A DNA stretch of 64,000 nt from Defluviitalea saccharophila (GTDB lineage Bacteria; Bacillota; Clostridia; Lachnospirales; Defluviitaleaceae), in assembly GCF_038396635.1 (NCBI RefSeq), contig NZ_CP121687.1, positions 2,408,592 through 2,472,591 on the forward strand. The letters run 5' to 3'. Numbering within the stretch: position 1 is the first letter of the stretch; each line of letters begins with the position of its first letter. The position numbers and the translations under genes are program-made. This document shows, in pieces, positions 45,119 through 57,905 of the stretch. The notes under the pieces are model-generated. The model saw nothing but the letters and a program-made list of their open reading frames with translations, was not told the origin of the DNA and searched no databases.

Positions 45119-45673
45119 ATGGAAGATTATGAGATTATTCAATGCTGTCTTCAAGGGAAAAAAGAAATGTTTGAAGAACTGGTATCTCGCTATAAGAATT
45201 TGGTTTATTCCATTATTCTTCGCATGACGAATGATCCTGAAGAAGCGAACGATTTAGCACAAGAAGTGTTCATTAAAGTTTATCGTAATCTGGATAAATA
45301 TGAACCTACCTATAAATTCTCTACCTGGATTATGAGAATTACTACGAATTTGGTTATTGATTCAAGAAGAAAACAAAAACAATCCACTATTTCTGTGGAA
45401 GAGATGCCATATGAACCTTCAAGTGAAGGAGGTCCTGAGGAAGAATATCTTCGTCAGGAAAAATCCAATGAAGTCATAGATGCCTTAAATGCTCTTCCCG
45501 AGATGTACAGGATTCCTATCATATTATTTCATCAACAGGGCTTGTCGTATCAAGAAATATCGGATGTCATTAACGAACCCTTATCAAAAGTGAAAAACCG
45601 GATTTTTAGGGCTAGAAAAATGTTAAAAGAATATCTTTTGAAGTCAAAGGAGGGTGGAATATATGGAATGTAA
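45119..45673 (+). CDS. Sigma-70 family factor, ECF type (SigW-like)
   Basis: A 184-residue ECF sigma factor: region 2 (residues about 20-90; D-L-A-Q-E-V-F-I-K-V-Y-R-N-L and F-S-T-W-I-M-R-I-T-T-N-L) and region 4 (125-180; the R-I-P-I-I-L-F-H-Q-Q-G-L-S-Y-Q-E-I-S turn). It overlaps by 11 bases with a zinc-finger anti-sigma gene, the standard arrangement for envelope-stress sigma factors such as SigW/RsiW. The ATG at 45119 is preferred over a GTG three codons earlier that lies within the GGCGGTGA site. Confidence 0.92.
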   Translation: MEDYEIIQCCLQGKKEMFEELVSRYKNLVYSIILRMTNDPEEANDLAQEVFIKVYRNLDKYEPTYKFSTWIMRITTNLVIDSRRKQKQSTISVEEMPYEPSSEGGPEEEYLRQEKSNEVIDALNALPEMYRIPIILFHQQGLSYQEISDVINEPLSKVKNRIFRARKMLKEYLLKSKEGGIYGM

Positions 45674-46229
45674 TCATGCAGATAAGCTGATCATGAAATA
45701 TATGGATGGAATTCTTAGTATGGAAGAAGCACAAAAGCTTAATCTTCATATTACGCAATGCGAATCTTGTAAGGAAAGCTTTTTTATGTATCAAATGGTG
45801 ATGGATGAACTTAGAGATGAAGCAGTAAGTGAGGCGCCGGACGGGTTTGAAGCTGCAGTTATGGCAAAAATCAAAGACATTGAGGTAGATTATAAACTAA
45901 AAGAACCAATGCCGATAGATAATCTTACAGCTATGCTGTGGGGAACGTTTTCTCTTTTGTTTGGAATAGGGGTATTGCTTTATATTTATAATCAACCGGT
46001 TTTAGAATTTTTACTGGGCAATCCTTATACCAAGGATTGGGCACAGGCTATGATTCCTACAGTAGATGTATTAAGTGTATATGTCAGTGATATAAAAAGT
46101 AAGCTGCAAGAACTTGTATCTAACGGCAGTCAACTTTTTACCTCTTTAAAAATGATTGCAATCCCTGTTTTAGCTGTTCTTGCTTCCATAAAATATTACA
46201 TTTACCGTAAACAAAAGGTAGAGATATGA
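45663..46229 (+). CDS. Anti-sigma factor with zinc-finger (ZAS/zf-HC2) domain
   Basis: A 188-residue membrane protein. Its cytoplasmic N-terminus has the ZAS motif H-I-T-Q-C-E-S-C (H-x3-C-x2-C, about residues 28-35), which binds zinc and the sigma factor. One membrane segment (about 95-117; A-M-L-W-G-T-F-S-L-L-F-G-I-G-V) and a second hydrophobic stretch near the C-terminus (M-I-A-I-P-V-L-A-V-L-A) follow. It should hold the sigma factor inactive until an envelope signal triggers its loss. Two genes of unknown role follow in the same operon. Confidence 0.9.
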   Translation: MECNHADKLIMKYMDGILSMEEAQKLNLHITQCESCKESFFMYQMVMDELRDEAVSEAPDGFEAAVMAKIKDIEVDYKLKEPMPIDNLTAMLWGTFSLLFGIGVLLYIYNQPVLEFLLGNPYTKDWAQAMIPTVDVLSVYVSDIKSKLQELVSNGSQLFTSLKMIAIPVLAVLASIKYYIYRKQKVEI

Positions 46230-47245
46230 AAAAATCCCGATTTTTATATGGAGTTTTATTATTTGTAATGCTTACAGTTGCTTCTTATGCTGTAACTGTT
46301 TATAATGAAGAAAGTAAGTTTTCTGGTCTACAGTTCATGAAGCAAATTGAACTACAAGGGAAAACAAAAGGAGAAGCTCTTCTTTTGTTTTCTAATATAC
46401 ATATTTTGGGTATTCATACAGGGAATATGTATATCTTTGAAGGAGAAATTAAGCTTGACGGAATACTAAATGGAAATATTTATATCTATGGCGGAGACGT
46501 ATACATTGACGAATCGGGAGTTGTTAATGGGAAAATAAGAACCATATCCTCTAATGTGGTATATCATCAGAAAGCACAGATAGACGGTTCTATTGAACCT
46601 CTAATGGCTACTTTAAATATTTTTATAAAACAGTGGGACGAAACACTGTTTTCTCATTATACGGACGATATTCCTTTTTTTATTCTGGAATTGGCTAGAG
46701 TGGTTATCCAGATCATTATAAGTCTGTTATTTTTATCTCTTTTTAGCCGAAATGTTATATTGCAAGGAATTGTTTTAATAAAGCAAACGAAGGATGTACT
46801 CTATAGAGGAACTGTGATATATTTAATGGGAATAGCACTTATACTGCTTTTTACCTTATCTATAGTAGGATTTCCTTTTGCACTTTTATTACTTTTAATA
46901 GGTTTGCTGCTTTCCGGTTTGGGTGTTACAGCTTTGTCTGTGATCATTGGAGAGTGGATTTTGGAAAGAATTGATTTACCGAAGGATATATATATAAAAT
47001 TTTGGTTAGGAATAGGTATACTGGAATTGGCAAAAAGTATTCCTGTTTTCGGAGAAATGGCCAGTATATTTATAATTCCTCTTCTTAGTTTAGGTATGGT
47101 CACTCAAGTTATCCTAAATAAACTATTAAATGTTCCTAATGCCTTTATAGAAGAAAGCTATGAAAACAATTTTAACCCTTATCATCAAGCGAAACTTTAC
47201 GACATCATAACACAAAACTTGAACGGGAGGGGGAGACGAGAGTGA
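46226..47245 (+). CDS. Membrane protein with bactofilin-like N-terminal domain
   Basis: A 339-residue protein: a signal-type segment (1-22), then a repetitive beta-helix-like region (about 50-125; G-N-M-Y-I-F-E-G-E-I-K-L-D-G-I-L-N-G-N-I, continuing Y-I-Y-G-G-D-V) with the rung pattern of polymer-forming bactofilins, then four to five membrane segments (about 150-320). The start overlaps the anti-sigma stop by four bases. Membership in the sigma/anti-sigma operon suggests an envelope stress or shape role. A bactofilin-type fold on the outside of a polytopic membrane protein is not the usual cytosolic bactofilin. The family is inferred from the rung pattern only. Confidence 0.7.
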   Translation: MKKSRFLYGVLLFVMLTVASYAVTVYNEESKFSGLQFMKQIELQGKTKGEALLLFSNIHILGIHTGNMYIFEGEIKLDGILNGNIYIYGGDVYIDESGVVNGKIRTISSNVVYHQKAQIDGSIEPLMATLNIFIKQWDETLFSHYTDDIPFFILELARVVIQIIISLLFLSLFSRNVILQGIVLIKQTKDVLYRGTVIYLMGIALILLFTLSIVGFPFALLLLLIGLLLSGLGVTALSVIIGEWILERIDLPKDIYIKFWLGIGILELAKSIPVFGEMASIFIIPLLSLGMVTQVILNKLLNVPNAFIEESYENNFNPYHQAKLYDIITQNLNGRGRRE

Positions 47246-47799
47246 GAAAATTCTTTATGATTGCCGTTATTCTTATTTGTGTAGGCACATACTATTATTA
47301 TGTTAAGACAGAAAGAACAGTTAAAGAAGAAAAGATAACGGAATTTGACAAGATAGTAGAATTAAGTAATGAAGCAAATTATTTTAGCGATCCCGATCAG
47401 TTAATGGTAATGAATAATAGAATTATTGCCTATTTATATGGGGGAAATGTAAAAGATGAAGAAATCGAGCAGCTCGTTACTATACAAAGAACTTTACTGG
47501 ATAATGAATTGTTAAAAATCAATCCTCTTGAAACCCAATTAATAAAAATTGAGTCTAAAATAGCAGAGTATAAGGAAAAAGAGCTAAAAGTGATTAAAAT
47601 TAAGCAAAGATCCGCACAATATGATGAAAAAAATAAGAATATTGCAAAAGTGCAGGTTATCCAATATATGAACGCAGGAGATGACAATTACTTGCAATAT
47701 TATCTAAGAAAACAAATAGATGATACCTGGAGAATTCTTGGCTGGGAAGTCACAGATGAATTTAGCATATCGGAGGAACTGGAATATGAAAAACAGTGA
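47242..47799 (+). CDS. Membrane-anchored protein of unknown function
   Basis: A 185-residue protein starting at GTG (overlapping the previous stop by four bases) with one N-terminal membrane anchor ([16 protein letters not shown]) and an outside domain of about 160 residues, helical first and beta-rich at the end ([20 protein letters not shown]). It may belong to the DUF6715-type proteins of Lachnospirales, but I cannot confirm this. It is the last gene of the sigma-factor operon and overlaps the tsaD start. Confidence 0.75.
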   Translation: MRKFFMIAVILICVGTYYYYVKTERTVKEEKITEFDKIVELSNEANYFSDPDQLMVMNNRIIAYLYGGNVKDEEIEQLVTIQRTLLDNELLKINPLETQLIKIESKIAEYKEKELKVIKIKQRSAQYDEKNKNIAKVQVIQYMNAGDDNYLQYYLRKQIDDTWRILGWEVTDEFSISEELEYEKQ

Positions 47800-48820
47800 G
47801 GATATTTATATACTGGCAGTTGAAACTTCATGTGACGAAACTGCGGCATCGGTTGTGAAAAATGGAAGAGAAGTTTTGTCCAATATCATTTCATCCCAAA
47901 TAGATCTTCATAAACAATATGGAGGAGTCGTTCCGGAGATCGCTTCCAGAAAACACGTGGAAAAAATTAATCCGGTTATACATGAAGCCTTAGAGCAATC
48001 TAAGATTTCTTTACAAGATATCGACGCTATTGGAGTGACTTATGGCCCCGGACTGGTTGGGGCACTTCTTGTAGGGTTATCTGCGGCTAAGGCTTTAGCT
48101 TTTGCTGCAAAAAAACCTTTAGTAGGCGTTCATCATATAGAAGGACATATATCAGCCAATTATATTGAAAACAAAGACTTTGCACCACGTTTTATATGTT
48201 TAATCGTATCCGGGGGGCATAGCCATTTAGTTCATGTAAAAGATTATGGTGTATATGAAATTTTAGGCAAAACACGAGACGATGCTGCGGGAGAAGCCTA
48301 CGATAAAATTGCAAGAGCAATTGGGCTAGGCTACCCAGGAGGACCTAAAATCGATAAGCTGGCTAAAGAAGGAAATCCGAATGCAATTGATTTTCCAAGA
48401 GCTTATTTAGAAGATGGCTCCTTTGACTTTAGTTTCAGCGGTTTAAAATCTGCTGTCCTAAACTATTTAAACAGATGCAAAATGATGGGAGAAGAAATCA
48501 ATGATCGAGATATCGCTGCCAGCTTTCAGCAATCTGTCATTGATGTTTTGGTATCTAAAACAATTGCAGCCGCAAAAGAAAAAGGCGTTAATAAAATTGC
48601 TATGGCAGGTGGGGTTTCAGCCAATACAGCCCTAAGGAATGCTATGCAGGAGGCTTGTGACAGAGAGAAGATATTTTTCCAATGTCCATCGCCCATTTTG
48701 TGTACGGATAATGCTGCTATGATTGGCTGTGCAGCTTATTACGAATACATTAAAGGTGTTCGTCATGGGCTTGATTTAAATGCGGTACCTGGTTTAAAAT
48801 TAGGTCAGAGATATGTATAA
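47786..48820 (+). CDS. tsaD: tRNA t6A transferase TsaD
   Basis: A 344-residue ASKHA enzyme that transfers threonylcarbamoyl to tRNA A37. Family motifs: [15 protein letters not shown] near the start, [11 protein letters not shown], the iron-binding H-H-I-E-G-H and [11 protein letters not shown]. The ATG at 47786 follows GGAGGAACTGG; the longer frame upstream overlaps the previous gene heavily and is not credible. Partner genes tsaE and tsaB are at 36.3-37.4 kb. Confidence 0.96.
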   Translation: MKNSEDIYILAVETSCDETAASVVKNGREVLSNIISSQIDLHKQYGGVVPEIASRKHVEKINPVIHEALEQSKISLQDIDAIGVTYGPGLVGALLVGLSAAKALAFAAKKPLVGVHHIEGHISANYIENKDFAPRFICLIVSGGHSHLVHVKDYGVYEILGKTRDDAAGEAYDKIARAIGLGYPGGPKIDKLAKEGNPNAIDFPRAYLEDGSFDFSFSGLKSAVLNYLNRCKMMGEEINDRDIAASFQQSVIDVLVSKTIAAAKEKGVNKIAMAGGVSANTALRNAMQEACDREKIFFQCPSPILCTDNAAMIGCAAYYEYIKGVRHGLDLNAVPGLKLGQRYV

Positions 48821-48905
48821 AAAATAAAATTTTAAAAAAATCTTTTTTTTCTGCTAAATTTTGTTTAAAATAGTGAATGTATGTTTATAATTAAGAGGGG
48901 GTGAA

Positions 48906-49973
48906 ATGATGAGAAAAATCTTAAGAATCATTATTGCGATCATATTAGGAAGCTTAACTTATGTCTTATGTAATTTCTTATATATTGGATATTTAAAGCC
49001 AATAGATTTTTTTGAGCAAGTGCCTGAAAAGTTTGATTTTATTTTTGCTTTAGGCGTTGCTTTATTAGTACTCATTATATGTTATATTACGGTATCATCC
49101 ATAATTACTGATTTGATCTTAAAACAGATGAAAAGCCTGGAAGAGTTATTTACCAAAATGTCTTTAAAAGAAATCGTCATTAACGTCGGAGGTATTTTCG
49201 TTGGATTAATCATAGCGAATTTACTAGGAATCGCTGTATTACAGTATGGCCCTATTGGAACTTTAATCATACTGGCCTTAAATTTAATTTTTGGATATTT
49301 AGGATATCAAATTGCTCAAAGGAAAAAAGAAGAAATCAAAATATTAGAAAGCAGTCCTGCCGTAGAACACGAGATTGCAAAGCCTAAAGTTTTAGACACC
49401 AGTGTTATTATAGACGGTAGAATTCTGGATATTTTAAAAACCGGACTCATCGAAGGTAAAATATTAATACCTACTTTTGTTTTAGAAGAGCTCAGACATA
49501 TTGCAGACTCTTCTGATGCCCTTAAAAGAAACAGAGGACGAAGAGGATTAGATATTTTAAATGAAATTCAAAAACAGCTGGAGGTTCCCGTAGAAATTGT
49601 AGAAATCGATTATAAAGAGATCGCCGAAGTTGACAGTAAATTATTAAAAATGGCACAGCAGCTTGACGCTATTGTTGTCACCAATGATTTTAATTTAAAC
49701 AAAGTAGCAGATTTTCAAGGGGTATTTGTATTTAATATCAATGAACTTGCCAATGCAGTTAAACCGGTGGTGCTTCCGGGAGAGGACATGGAAGTAACGG
49801 TTATTAAGGATGGTAAGGAAGATGGACAAGGAATTGGATACCTCAATGACGGAACCATGATTGTTGTAGAAGGGGGTAAGCGCCATATAGGAGAAACCAT
49901 TAAGGTGCTTGTTACCAGTGTTCTTCAAACAGCAGCCGGACGAATGATTTTTACTAAAGCAAAAGACGAATAA
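48906..49973 (+). CDS. yacL: YacL-like PIN/TRAM membrane protein
   Basis: A 355-residue protein with four N-terminal membrane segments (about 1-135), a PIN nuclease-fold domain (about 170-285; V-L-D-T-S-V-I-I-D-G-R-I-L-D-I, with the acidic residues and V-T-N-D-F-N-L) and a C-terminal TRAM domain (about 295-355). This is the YacL architecture found upstream of ispD in Firmicutes; the cellular role is not established, and RNA cleavage or tRNA binding is suspected. The start may be the ATG at 48906 or at 48909; GAGGGGGTG precedes both. Confidence 0.93.
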   Translation: MMRKILRIIIAIILGSLTYVLCNFLYIGYLKPIDFFEQVPEKFDFIFALGVALLVLIICYITVSSIITDLILKQMKSLEELFTKMSLKEIVINVGGIFVGLIIANLLGIAVLQYGPIGTLIILALNLIFGYLGYQIAQRKKEEIKILESSPAVEHEIAKPKVLDTSVIIDGRILDILKTGLIEGKILIPTFVLEELRHIADSSDALKRNRGRRGLDILNEIQKQLEVPVEIVEIDYKEIAEVDSKLLKMAQQLDAIVVTNDFNLNKVADFQGVFVFNINELANAVKPVVLPGEDMEVTVIKDGKEDGQGIGYLNDGTMIVVEGGKRHIGETIKVLVTSVLQTAAGRMIFTKAKDE

Positions 49974-49982
49974 ACTATAAAA

Positions 49983-50010
49983 ACTTCGGAGGATTCCTCC
50001 GGAGTTTTTT
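49983..50010 (+). terminator. Intrinsic terminator of yacL
   Basis: ACTTCGGAGG (49983-49992) pairs with CCTCCGGAGT (49996-50005) with one mismatch, followed by T residues. ispD follows immediately. Confidence 0.85.
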
Positions 50011-50026
50011 TAAAAGGAGATTTACT

Positions 50027-50731
50027 ATGGATAATAATTTTAAATATACTACAGTCATTATCCCTGCCGCAGGAAAAGGAAAAAGAATGGGTACACAAAT
50101 GAACAAGCAGTATCTTGAACTAGGGGGAAAGCCCATAATCGTACATACAATAGAAAAATTTGATCAGTCCCCGAGGATTCATGAAATAATCATTGTAACA
50201 TCAAAAGAAGAGATGGAATACTTTAAAAAAGAGATCGTATCAAAGTATCATTTTAATAAACCCTTAAAAGTTGTTGCTGGGGGAAAAGAAAGACAAGAAT
50301 CCGTATACAATGGATTGAAAAACATTTCGCCTGAGGCGGAAATCATTCTCATCCATGACGGAGCCAGACCTTTTGTTTCATTGGAGGAGATTGAAAAAAG
50401 TGTTGAAGGGGCCAGGGAGTATGGATCTTGTGTGATTGGTGTCAGGGTAAAAGATACGATTAAAATTTGCAATGAAGAAGGATATATAGAAAGTACCCCA
50501 AGAAGAGAAGGATTATGGGCAGTGCAGACGCCGCAGTCGTTTCAAACTTCTATCATTTTAGAGGCCCATAAAAAAGCGGAAGAAGATCATTTCTTAGGAA
50601 CAGATGATGCCACATTGGTAGAACGATTGGGATATCCTATAAAGATATTAGAAGGCGGCTATCAGAACATAAAAATCACAACCCCAGATGATTTGACAAT
50701 AGGAGAAGTGATTCTTAGTAAAAGGTCATAA
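50027..50731 (+). CDS. ispD: 2-C-methyl-D-erythritol 4-phosphate cytidylyltransferase
   Basis: A 234-residue enzyme of the MEP isoprenoid pathway that joins CTP to MEP. N-terminal nucleotide-binding motif I-I-P-A-A-G-K-G-K-R-M-G, the segment I-L-I-H-D-G-A-R-P-F-V and L-W-A-V-Q-T-P-Q-S-F are diagnostic. ispF does not follow; the next features are tRNA genes. The start follows AAAAGGAGATTTACT. Confidence 0.96.
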   Translation: MDNNFKYTTVIIPAAGKGKRMGTQMNKQYLELGGKPIIVHTIEKFDQSPRIHEIIIVTSKEEMEYFKKEIVSKYHFNKPLKVVAGGKERQESVYNGLKNISPEAEIILIHDGARPFVSLEEIEKSVEGAREYGSCVIGVRVKDTIKICNEEGYIESTPRREGLWAVQTPQSFQTSIILEAHKKAEEDHFLGTDDATLVERLGYPIKILEGGYQNIKITTPDDLTIGEVILSKRS

Positions 50732-50798
50732 TCTACGGCATTCATACATTTTGTTAAAATATGGTAGAATATTATTAAGAAAAAATAATTAAAATGTC

Positions 50799-50827
50799 TT
50801 GACATCATGTTTAAGATATGTTATTTT
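50799..50827 (+). promoter_or_regulatory. Promoter of the tandem tRNA-Ser genes
   Basis: TTGACA (50799-50804) with a 17-base spacer to TATTTT (50822-50827), 36 bases before the first tRNA. Confidence 0.65.
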
Positions 50828-50862
50828 ATATAAGCGTTCGTCGAGAGCGCTAAATAAATAAT

Positions 50863-50948
50863 GGAGAGGTGTCCGAGTGGTTTAAGGAGCTGGTCTTGAA
50901 AACCAGTGACTCCGAAAGGGGCCGTGGGTTCGAATCCCACCTTCTCCG
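50863..50948 (+). tRNA. tRNA-Ser (anticodon TGA)
   Basis: Type II tRNA with acceptor GGAGAGG, an anticodon stem-loop around cttgaaa (TGA), a long variable arm (ctccgaaaggggcc) and a TTCGAATCC T-loop. No CCA is encoded. Confidence 0.95.
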
Positions 50949-50983
50949 TTCATATCTTATTAAAGATTTTAACCATTTATTAT

Positions 50984-51075
50984 GGAGAAGTACCCAAGTG
51001 GTTGAAGGGGCTCCCCTGGAAAGGGAGTAGGTCGTTAATAGCGGCGCGTGGGTTCAAATCCCACCTTCTCCGCCA
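50984..51075 (+). tRNA. tRNA-Ser (anticodon GGA)
   Basis: Type II tRNA with acceptor GGAGAAG, anticodon loop ctggaaa (GGA), a long variable arm and encoded CCA. Confidence 0.95.
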
Positions 51076-51096
51076 TTTACAAGATAAAAAAAGTTG

Positions 51097-51125
51097 TTGA
51101 CACACAATGAAGCGCGTGATATAAT
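51097..51125 (+). promoter_or_regulatory. rRNA operon promoter
   Basis: TTGACA (51097-51102), exact 17-base spacer, TATAAT (51120-51125). It is followed by the leader with ATCTTTGAAAACTGAAC, a box-A/antitermination-type sequence common before Firmicutes rRNA genes. Confidence 0.9.
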
Positions 51126-51247
51126 ACACTTCGTTGTCGCGAAAAAACAACTTCATCGATCTTTGAAAACTGAACAGCACAAACCAAAAACAACCCAATC
51201 AATTCCATTGATTGAAGATTAAAAGATAGCCAGTAAACTGGCAAGGA

Positions 51248-52780
<1,533 letters not shown>

Positions 52781-52883
52781 AAACTAGGTTGTGCTGTTTA
52801 GTCTTGAGAGATTGATAACAAAGACTGAAGTCTTTGTTATTTAGCAGTTTTGTTTCAAAACTGTACATAAACTCTATAAAATT

Positions 52884-53000
52884 TCTGGTGGCGATGCGTC
52901 TATGGGAAACACCCATACCCATACCGAACATGATGGTTAAGCCATAGACGGCCGATGGTACTTGGCGGGAGACTGCCCGGGAGAGTAGGTGGCTGCCAGA
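52884..53000 (+). rRNA. rrf: 5S ribosomal RNA (between 16S and 23S)
   Basis: 117 bases from TCTGGTGGC to GCTGCCAGA; the ends pair to form helix I, and the CCCATACCGAACATG and loop E-like segments are standard. It lies about 100 bases after 16S and before tRNA-Ile. No second 5S gene is seen after 23S. Confidence 0.95.
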
Positions 53001-53007
53001 TTTATAT

Positions 53008-53084
<77 letters not shown>

Positions 53085-53254
53085 TTAAAATTTATATCTA
53101 ACCTTAACCGTCAACATCCGATAGCCGATGGGGGCGGAGCGCAGTTCTATTCGAACCTCCGAAGGAGGTGAGAGGGAGAGCGTTGAACGCAGCACGTTCA
53201 ACCGTGCGACAATGTGAGTTATACTAAAATAACCAACAAAATAAATCATGACAT
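53085..53254 (+). other. Spacer between tRNA-Ile and tRNA-Ala
   Basis: A GC-rich stretch with local hairpins (for example cctccgaaggagg near 53157 and gttgaacgc/gttcaaccgtgc near 53183-53207). I see no gene; it is probably processed rRNA-precursor spacer. Confidence 0.5.
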
Positions 53255-53330
53255 GGGGGCGTAGCTCAGTTGGGAGAGCACCTGCCTTGCAAGCAGGGGG
53301 TCACGAGTTCGAATCTCGTCGTCTCCACCA
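53255..53330 (+). tRNA. tRNA-Ala (anticodon TGC)
   Basis: Acceptor GGGGGCG (pairing with CGTCTCC, two wobbles), anticodon TGC in cctTGCaag, encoded CCA. Confidence 0.94.
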
Positions 53331-53647
53331 AGAAACAAAAAACACCTTGACATCAGTCATAAAATATGATAAGATGTCAAAGCTGTTGTAACAAACATCT
53401 GCACCTTGAAAACTAAACACTGAAAGAAGCTAAAGTAAACATTCTTGCAAAGGCATGATGAATTTAAGAGCCGAGCTCATGGCTACCATTCGAACTTTTG
53501 AAACGGAAATTTTCAAACTTACTTGTAAGGATTTGAAAATTGATAGTTTCGCAAATACAGCTTTGCTGTATTTGACGTAAGGGTAGGGAGCTTGTGCATC
53601 GAAAAGTTCTCATGACCTAAGCAAAAAATGCAAACATTTTTTACTTA
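53331..53647 (+). other. Spacer before 23S with processing stem
   Basis: The stretch before 23S holds ACCTTGAAAACTAAACACTG (53403-53422), similar to the leader box before 16S, and ends in CATGACCTAAGC...TTACTTAGGTCAAGC, whose arms also pair with the region after 23S (gcttgaccta). This is the usual RNase III processing stalk. No gene is seen. Confidence 0.6.
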
Positions 53648-56551
<2,904 letters not shown>

Positions 56552-56712
56552 AATAACTTTAGCAAAGCAGTGTTTGGTTTTGAGGGCGCAGATCCTCAAC
56601 AATAAGCAAGAGTCTGAAGTTTTCGTAGAAAACTTCTAAATAATTGCGAAGCAAGCATATGAAGTTTTTGAAAAAAACTTCTGAGGCTTACGAACGCAGT
56701 GAGTAAGACTAA

Positions 56713-56787
56713 TCCTCGATAGCTCAGCGGTAGAGCATCCGGCTGTTAACCGGAGGGTCGTAGGTTCGAATCCTACTCGGGGAGCCA
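56713..56787 (+). tRNA. tRNA-Asn (anticodon GTT)
   Basis: TCCTCGATAGCTCAGCGGT start, anticodon ctGTTaa, encoded CCA. First of ten tRNAs behind 23S. Confidence 0.95.
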
Positions 56788-56791
56788 ACAT

Positions 56792-56863
56792 GGCCCATTG
56801 GTCAAGCGGTTAAGACACCGCCCTTTCACGGCGGTAACAGGAGTTCGAGTCTCCTATGGGTCA
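56792..56863 (+). tRNA. tRNA-Glu (anticodon TTC)
   Basis: GGCCCAT acceptor pairs with ATGGGTC; anticodon ctTTCac; no CCA encoded. Confidence 0.94.
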
Positions 56864-56874
56864 TCCTTAAACTT

Positions 56875-56947
<73 letters not shown>

Positions 56948-56952
56948 TTTAA

Positions 56953-57029
56953 GGGCCTTTAGCTCAGTTGGTTAGAGCATCCGGCTCATAACCGGACGGT
57001 CCGGGGTTCGAGTCCCTGAAGGCCCACCA
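56953..57029 (+). tRNA. tRNA-Met (anticodon CAT)
   Basis: Acceptor GGGCCTT with a G1-C72 pair, so not an initiator; anticodon ctCATaa; encoded CCA. An elongator Met is most likely; a lysidine-type Ile tRNA is the alternative. Confidence 0.9.
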
Positions 57030-57049
57030 TATATAGTTGTTTTAATGTG

Positions 57050-57125
<76 letters not shown>

Positions 57126-57154
57126 TATTACCTTAGTATTGCCAGACGACATGT

Positions 57155-57231
57155 CTGGGTGTGGCGCAGTTTGGTAGCGCGCTAGAATGGGGTTCTAGAG
57201 GTCGCAGGTTCAAGTCCTGTCACCCAGACCA
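57155..57231 (+). tRNA. tRNA-Pro (anticodon GGG)
   Basis: Acceptor CTGGGTG pairs with CACCCAG; the anticodon loop ATGGGGT reads GGG; encoded CCA. Most Firmicutes use TGG for Pro, so this may be an additional isoacceptor. Confidence 0.88.
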
Positions 57232-57261
57232 AAAAATTTCATATTGATTTAGGTATAGTAT

Positions 57262-57337
57262 GGGCGCATAGCTCAGCTGGGAGAGCACCTGCCTTACAAG
57301 CAGGGGGTCACAGGTTCGAGCCCTGTTGCGCCCACCA
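57262..57337 (+). tRNA. tRNA-Val (anticodon TAC)
   Basis: Acceptor GGGCGCA, anticodon ctTACaa, encoded CCA. Confidence 0.95.
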
Positions 57338-57343
57338 TATTAT

Positions 57344-57429
57344 GCCGGAGTGGCGGAACTGGCAGACGCACAGGACTTAAAATCCTGCGGTCCTTACCGA
57401 CCGTACCGGTTCGATTCCGGTCTCCGGCA
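57344..57429 (+). tRNA. tRNA-Leu (anticodon TAA)
   Basis: Type II tRNA with acceptor GCCGGAG, anticodon actTAAaa, a long variable arm and no encoded CCA. Confidence 0.94.
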
Positions 57430-57454
57430 TATTTTTAATTGCCTATAACACCAT

Positions 57455-57528
<74 letters not shown>

Positions 57529-57592
57529 TTCGATGAAATAGGAACTGTGAAATCAATATGTATTTTGCGGTTTTTATTTCATATTTTTATAT

Positions 57593-57676
57593 GCGGATGT
57601 GGCGGAATCGGCAGACGCGCTAGATTCAGGTTCTAGTGGTAGCAATACCGTGGGGGTTCAAGTCCCTTCATCCGCA
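57593..57676 (+). tRNA. tRNA-Leu (anticodon CAG)
   Basis: Type II tRNA with acceptor GCGGATG, anticodon loop TTCAGGT (CAG), a long variable arm and no encoded CCA. Last tRNA of the cluster. Confidence 0.94.
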
Positions 57677-57678
57677 TC

Positions 57679-57720
57679 AAAAAAAGGACTTTCGATAATT
57701 CATATCGGAAGTCCTTTTTT
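57679..57720 (+). terminator. Terminator of the rRNA-tRNA cluster
   Basis: AAAAAAGGACTT-x-CGATA pairs with TATCG-x-AAGTCCTTTTTT around 57681-57720: a strong hairpin with a six-T tail. Confidence 0.9.
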
Positions 57721-57821
57721 CTTGTCTTCCAAACAAATAACGTATATAAATTAAATAACCTATATTGATATTTGGGCAAAAACTTGTTGAACTTCTTGAT
57801 GTATAACAATATATACTATTG

Positions 57822-57850
57822 TTGACAAAATTGATAAAGGGAGCAATAAT
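57822..57850 (+). promoter_or_regulatory. Promoter of the Cas12f-like gene
   Basis: TTGACA (57822-57827), a 17-base spacer and AATAAT (57845-57850), 55 bases before the start codon. The remaining sequence from 57721 to 57905 is AT-rich and shows no gene. Confidence 0.7.
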
Positions 57851-57905
57851 ATTAGTATTAATTTGAATATTATTAATTTATTTCTAATAGAAATAGGTGA
57901 AATAA

